Source: Micromonospora sp. M71_S20
Lineage (GTDB): Bacteria; Actinomycetota; Actinomycetes; Mycobacteriales; Micromonosporaceae
NCBI RefSeq assembly: GCF_003664255.1
Contig: NZ_RCCV01000001.1
Location: forward strand, 3,782,001 to 3,846,000
Direction: 5' to 3'
DNA: 64,000 bases
The notes beneath the pieces were generated by a model. It saw only the letters and a program-made list of their open reading frames with translations, had not been told where the DNA came from and made no database searches. Position 1 is the first letter of the stretch. The number at the start of each line of letters is the position of its first letter. The translations under genes were made by a program, and so were the position numbers. Of this stretch, positions 59,844-64,000 are shown piece by piece.

Positions 59844-62777
59844 ATGACCACCTTCAGCGCCGGAACGCTGGTCTCCGCCCGGGGCCGCGACTGGGTCGTG
59901 CTGCCCGAAAGCGCCCCCGACATGCTGGTCCTGCGACCGCTGGGCGGCGCGGACGACGACATCGCCGCCGTCTTCCCCGCCTTCGAGCAGGTCAAGAGCG
60001 CCGAGTTCGCCCCGCCCACCCCGTCCGACCTGGGCGACGCGTACGCGGCGAGCCTGCTCCGCTCGGCGCTGCGGATCGGCTTCCGGTCCGGCGCGGGGCC
60101 GTTCCGCTCACTCGCCGGGATCGCCGTCGAGCCGCGCGCCTACCAGCTCGTGCCGCTGCTGATGGCGCTGCGGCAGCGAACCGTGCGGATGCTGATCTCC
60201 GACGACGTCGGCATCGGCAAGACCGTCGAGGCCGGCCTCATCGCCAGTGAGCTGCTGGCCCAGGGGAGCGCGAGCAATCTCGCCGTGCTCTGCGCACCGG
60301 CCCTGGCCGAGCAGTGGCAGGCGGAGCTGCGCACCAAGTTCGGCATCGACGCCGAGCTGGTGCTCGCCTCCACGGTCTCGAAGCTTGAGCGCGGCCTGGA
60401 CCTGGGTCAGTCGCTGTTCGACCGGCACCCGCACGTCATCGTCTCCACCGACTTCATCAAGTCGACCCGGCACCGCGACGACTTCGTCCGCCACTGCCCG
60501 GACCTGGTGATCGTCGACGAGGCCCACACCTGCGTCGCCGCCGACGACAACACCTCCACCCAGAACCAGCTCCGCTTCGAGCTGCTGCAGCGCGTCGCCG
60601 CCGACACCGAACGCCACCTGCTGCTGGTGACCGCTACCCCGCACAGCGGCAAGGAGAGCGCCTTCCGCAACCTGCTCGGCCTCGTCCGGCCAGAACTCGC
60701 GACCGTCGACCTCGGCTCGGAGGCGGGTCGGCGGCTGCTCGCCCAGCACTTCGTGCACCGCAAGCGCGCCGACGTGCGCCAGTACCTCACCAAGGCAGAG
60801 GGCCTGGCCGATGACAGCCTCGCCGAAGAGACGGCGTTCCCGTCCGACCGGCACTTCAAGGACGAGACCTACAAGCTCTCCAAGGACTACCGCGCCCTGC
60901 TCGACGACGCCATCGCCTACGCCAGTGAGCGAGTGATCGCCGCGGACGGCCGGGGCCGGCGGGAGGCCCGCATCGCCTGGTGGTCGGCGATCGCGCTGCT
61001 GCGCTCTCTGGTGTCGTCGCCGCGCGCCGCCGCGCAGACCCTGCGCACCCGCTCGGCGACCGCGACCGCTGTCACCGCCGAAGAGGCCGACCGGCTCGGT
61101 GCCCCGCTGACCAGCGACTTCTCCGACACGGAAGCGCTGGAGGGGCTGGATGTCGCGCCCGGTGCGGAGGCCGGCGGCGTGGAGGTCGACGCGGGCCGGC
61201 GGCTCGCCGAACTCGCCGACCGAGCAGCCGCGCTGGAAGGACAGGCCGAGGACCGGAAGCTGGCCGCGCTGGTCACGCACCTCAAGGATCTGCTCAAGCA
61301 GGGCTACCACCCGATCGTCTTCTGCCGCTACATCCCCACCGCCGAGTATGTTGCCGAGCATCTGGAGGGAGCGCTGGGCAAGAAGACCGTGGTGCGCGCC
61401 GTCACCGGCACCCTCTCCCCGCAGCAGCGCCTGCAGCGCATTGAGGAACTCGCCGAGGCAGCCGGCGACGACCCCGCCGCCCGCCGTGTCCTGATCGCCA
61501 CCGACTGCCTCTCCGAGGGCGTCAACCTCCAACACCACTTCGACGCCGTCGTCCACTACGACCTCGCCTGGAACCCCACCCGCCACGACCAGCGGGAGGG
61601 CCGCGTCGACCGGTACGGCCAGAAGCGCGACGTGGTCCGGGTCATCACCCTCTGGGGCAGCGACAACGGCATCGACGGCAAGGTCCTCGACGTCCTCATC
61701 AAGAAGCACCGGCAGATCCGCAAGGACCTCGGCGTCTCCGTCTCCGTCCCCGACGCCGCCTCGCAGGGGGTGACCGACGCGATCGTGGAGTGGCTGCTGC
61801 TGCGCGGCCGGGAGGAGGAGCAGGGCAGCCTCTTCGACGTCGAGGAGTACCGCGCCATCGACAAGAAGGCCGCTGTCCTGGCCACCGAGTGGCAGTCCGC
61901 CGCAGAGAAGGAGAAGACCTCCCGGTCCCGGTTCGCCCAGCACACCATCCGGCCGGACGAGGTGGCCCAGGAGGTTGCCGCGATCCGCGACACGCTCGGC
62001 CGGGCCGCCGAGATCCGCGACTTCGTACGCCAGGCGCTGCGCGCGCTCGACGGCGTGCTGCGCGACGAGCCGGGCGGGTCCGGTGGCTTCACCGCCGATG
62101 TGAGCGGCACCCCGGCTGGCCTCCGTGACGCGCTCGCCCCGGTGCTCGGCGGCGACGCCGTCGAGGCGGGCCGCCCGGTCCCGTTCCGGGCCACGGCGGC
62201 CGTCGCGCGCGGCGAGGCCGCCCTGGTCCGCACCGACCCGGCGGTGGTTGCCCTCGCCGGGTACGTCCTCAACGCCGCCCTCGACGACCAGGTCAGCGGC
62301 CCGCGCCCGGCCCGCCGCTGCGGCGTCATCCGCACCCGGGCCGTCACCGGCCGCACCACACTGCTGCTGGTCCGCTACCGCTTCCACCTCACCCTGCCGT
62401 CCCGCACCGGGACGCGGCAGCTCGTCGCCGAGGACGCCCGGCTGCTCGCCTTCGCCGGCGCGCCCGCGAGCGCCACCTGGCTGCCCACCCAGGACGCGCT
62501 GAAGCTGCTCGACGCGACCGCCGACGAGAACACCGACCCGGACTTCGGCGAGCGCACCATGAGCCGGATCCTCGACGGCCTGCCCGAAGTCACCGATCAC
62601 CTCGAGGCGTACGGCGAGGATCTGGCCGCCGAACTTCTCGCCTCGCACCGCCGGGTGCGCAGCGCCTCCGGCGAGATCGTCCGCGGCCTCACCGTCACCG
62701 CGCAGAAGCCCGCCGACGTCCTCGGCGCCTACGTCTACCTGCCCGCTTCCACCCCCGCCGCCGGAGGCCACGCCTGA
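59844..62777 (+). CDS. drmD: DISARM-type SNF2-like helicase DrmD
   Basis: A 977-aa SNF2/HepA-family ATPase. Walker A is SDDVGIGKTVEAGL (about residue 119), DEAH in LVIVDEAHTCVA (about 225), and motif III VTATPHSGKE (about 263). The second RecA lobe ends in EGVNLQHHFDAVVHYDLAWNPTRHDQREGR followed by VDRYGQK (about 560-595). The long C-terminal region and size match DrmD, the class 1 DISARM component. The ATG has AAGGAAC upstream and the gene is 43 bp after the kinase-helicase. Its stop overlaps the next ATG. It probably remodels or translocates on invading phage DNA. Confidence 0.88.
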   Translation: MTTFSAGTLVSARGRDWVVLPESAPDMLVLRPLGGADDDIAAVFPAFEQVKSAEFAPPTPSDLGDAYAASLLRSALRIGFRSGAGPFRSLAGIAVEPRAYQLVPLLMALRQRTVRMLISDDVGIGKTVEAGLIASELLAQGSASNLAVLCAPALAEQWQAELRTKFGIDAELVLASTVSKLERGLDLGQSLFDRHPHVIVSTDFIKSTRHRDDFVRHCPDLVIVDEAHTCVAADDNTSTQNQLRFELLQRVAADTERHLLLVTATPHSGKESAFRNLLGLVRPELATVDLGSEAGRRLLAQHFVHRKRADVRQYLTKAEGLADDSLAEETAFPSDRHFKDETYKLSKDYRALLDDAIAYASERVIAADGRGRREARIAWWSAIALLRSLVSSPRAAAQTLRTRSATATAVTAEEADRLGAPLTSDFSDTEALEGLDVAPGAEAGGVEVDAGRRLAELADRAAALEGQAEDRKLAALVTHLKDLLKQGYHPIVFCRYIPTAEYVAEHLEGALGKKTVVRAVTGTLSPQQRLQRIEELAEAAGDDPAARRVLIATDCLSEGVNLQHHFDAVVHYDLAWNPTRHDQREGRVDRYGQKRDVVRVITLWGSDNGIDGKVLDVLIKKHRQIRKDLGVSVSVPDAASQGVTDAIVEWLLLRGREEEQGSLFDVEEYRAIDKKAAVLATEWQSAAEKEKTSRSRFAQHTIRPDEVAQEVAAIRDTLGRAAEIRDFVRQALRALDGVLRDEPGGSGGFTADVSGTPAGLRDALAPVLGGDAVEAGRPVPFRATAAVARGEAALVRTDPAVVALAGYVLNAALDDQVSGPRPARRCGVIRTRAVTGRTTLLLVRYRFHLTLPSRTGTRQLVAEDARLLAFAGAPASATWLPTQDALKLLDATADENTDPDFGERTMSRILDGLPEVTDHLEAYGEDLAAELLASHRRVRSASGEIVRGLTVTAQKPADVLGAYVYLPASTPAAGGHA

Positions 62778-64000
62778 TGTCCGCCACCGCCCGCAACCAG
62801 GTCTTCTCCGCCGTCCACACGATCGGCGGGCTGATCCCGGCCGACATGCTGGTCCGGATCGCCGAGGGTAAGGATGTCAGCGGCGCCAAGCCCGCCGACT
62901 ACCGGGTGATCGGCTCCCGCTCGGTGCGCGACGACGCCGAACGACACTGGGACTATCTCAAGTCGGTCTGGAAGGAGCTGCGCGACCGGCTCCCGGTCGC
63001 CCCGGAGGCCGAGGCCCCCGCCGACGCGACTGGCCTGGCGGTCACCCAGTGGCTGGAGCCCCTCTTCGGAGAGGGGCTGGGATTTGGTCGGCTGACCGCG
63101 CTCGGCGCCACCGGCATCACCTCGGATGACGGTGCCAAGACGTTCGCCATTAGCCACCGCTGGAACCACGTGCCGATCCATTTGGCCCCTTGGAATGCGG
63201 CGCTGGACAAGCGGCCTGCCGGCGCGGGCAGCGTGCCGCCGCAGTCGCTGGTGCAGGAGCTGCTGAACAGGTCCGAGGCACACCTGTGGGGTGTGCTCAC
63301 CAACGGCCGGCAGCTGCGGCTGCTGCGCGACTCCAGCGCGCTCGCCACCGCCGCGTACGTCGAGTTCGACCTGGAGGCGATCTTCGACGGCGAGCTGTTC
63401 AGCGAGTTCGTGCTGCTGTATCGGCTGCTGCACGTCTCCCGCTTCGAGGTCGCCGAGGGCGCGGCGCCGTCGACCTGCTGGCTGGAGAAGTGGCGCACTG
63501 AGGCGATCGAGACCGGTGTCCGGGCACTCGAATACCATCGCGAGGCGGTGAAGAACGCCATCATCGCGCTCGGCACCGGGTTCCTCCGGCATCCTGCGAA
63601 CGGCGACTTGCGGCGCACCCTTGACGTCAATAGCTACCACGCCGCCCTGCTGCGTCTCGTGTACCGGCTAATCTTTCTCTTCGTCGCCGAGGACCGGGAT
63701 GCTCTGCACCCACCTGGCACGACGGAGCAGACCCGGGAGCGGTATGCAAAGTACTTTTCCTCCGCTCGGCTGCGTCGGCAAGCCCTCCGGCGTCGGGGCA
63801 CCTCCCACAGCGACCTCTATCAGTCTCTCCGGATCGTCCTCGACGCACTCGGCAGCGAGGAGGGCCGGCCGGAGCTAGGACTGCCCGGCCTCGGGGGGCT
63901 CTTCGACGACACCGACGCCGACAAGCCGCTGAAGGACCGGTCGATCGCCAACGCCGACCTGCTGGAAGCGGTGCGTTACCTGGCTCGGGTCCGCGACGTT
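62777..64000 (+). CDS. drmMI: DISARM-type DNA methylase DrmMI, N-terminal part (partial)
   Basis: The first 408 codons of a large protein running off the right edge. It starts at an ATG overlapping the drmD stop. The visible part is helical and contains SLVQELLNRSEAHLWGVLTN, then GRQLRLLRDSSALATAAYVEFD and LYRLIFLFVAEDRD. This is the N-terminal arrangement of Eco57I-like methylases of DISARM (DrmMI) and related systems, which are usually 1100-1400 aa. The catalytic SAM and NPPY motifs would lie outside. It is expected to mark self DNA. Confidence 0.78.
   Translation, partial: MSATARNQVFSAVHTIGGLIPADMLVRIAEGKDVSGAKPADYRVIGSRSVRDDAERHWDYLKSVWKELRDRLPVAPEAEAPADATGLAVTQWLEPLFGEGLGFGRLTALGATGITSDDGAKTFAISHRWNHVPIHLAPWNAALDKRPAGAGSVPPQSLVQELLNRSEAHLWGVLTNGRQLRLLRDSSALATAAYVEFDLEAIFDGELFSEFVLLYRLLHVSRFEVAEGAAPSTCWLEKWRTEAIETGVRALEYHREAVKNAIIALGTGFLRHPANGDLRRTLDVNSYHAALLRLVYRLIFLFVAEDRDALHPPGTTEQTRERYAKYFSSARLRRQALRRRGTSHSDLYQSLRIVLDALGSEEGRPELGLPGLGGLFDDTDADKPLKDRSIANADLLEAVRYLARVRDV

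Noticed and set aside
57923..60019. A long minus-strand frame opposite the end of the kinase-helicase gene
   Set aside because: It overlaps motifs of the helicase, the DUF1998 Cys cluster and the start of drmD, which are clearly coding on the plus strand.

Overview
The window is a high-GC actinobacterial chromosome segment. Third codon positions are almost always G or C, GTG starts are common, and genes overlap by GTGA/ATGA. The mix of secreted xylanolytic enzymes with CBM2 modules, an aromatics (ARO) type bacterial microcompartment and a defence island fits a Micromonosporaceae member, most likely Micromonospora. This assignment comes from gene content, not from an rRNA gene; none is present.

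Region 1 (1-23.5 kb) is mixed chromosomal content. It holds a FecCD-type metal-chelate ABC importer running off the left edge, a truncated TetR remnant, a small membrane protein/HTH/oxidoreductase operon, and a double-MerR regulator divergent from an erythromycin-esterase-like gene. It also has secreted xylan-degrading enzymes (an acetylxylan-esterase-like CE1 enzyme and a GH10 xylanase, both with cellulose-binding-type modules), a decayed nitrate reductase/transporter remnant, a short MreB-like protein, a sugar-lactone oxidase with a sensory-rhodopsin-transducer homologue, a FUSC protein, a Tat-secreted DUF4185 protein, a SpoIIE-phosphatase/kinase/STAS protein, a YCII + ECF42 sigma pair and a MaoC protein.

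Region 2 (23.7-45.4 kb) is the metabolic centrepiece. The right part (34.9-45.4 kb) encodes a complete 2-aminophenol meta-cleavage pathway (two dioxygenase subunits, semialdehyde dehydrogenase, deaminase, decarboxylase, hydratase, aldolase, acetaldehyde dehydrogenase). Inserted in it are three microcompartment shell genes (two hexamer BMC-H, one pentamer BMC-P). This matches the ARO microcompartment known from Actinobacteria. Upstream (23.7-33.8 kb) lies a tightly coupled operon of an ABC importer, a hydantoinase/oxoprolinase A subunit, an acyl-CoA synthetase, a fumarase-superfamily lyase, an enoyl-CoA hydratase and a thiamine-diphosphate enzyme. An IclR regulator separates the two halves, and the hydantoinase B partner sits at the head of the second half. 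The upstream half is a good candidate for making 2-aminophenol from an as yet unknown precursor.

Region 3 (45.4-64 kb) is a probable defence island. It holds an SMC/RecF-like ATPase with a small coupled partner, an RNase H, two exported proteins, an HTH-fused N6-DNA methylase, a 2075-aa protein joining a Ser/Thr kinase, a superfamily 2 helicase, a DUF1998-type Cys cluster and a Vsr-like nuclease fold, then DISARM-like DrmD (SNF2 helicase) and the N-terminal part of a DrmMI-like methylase that runs off the right edge.
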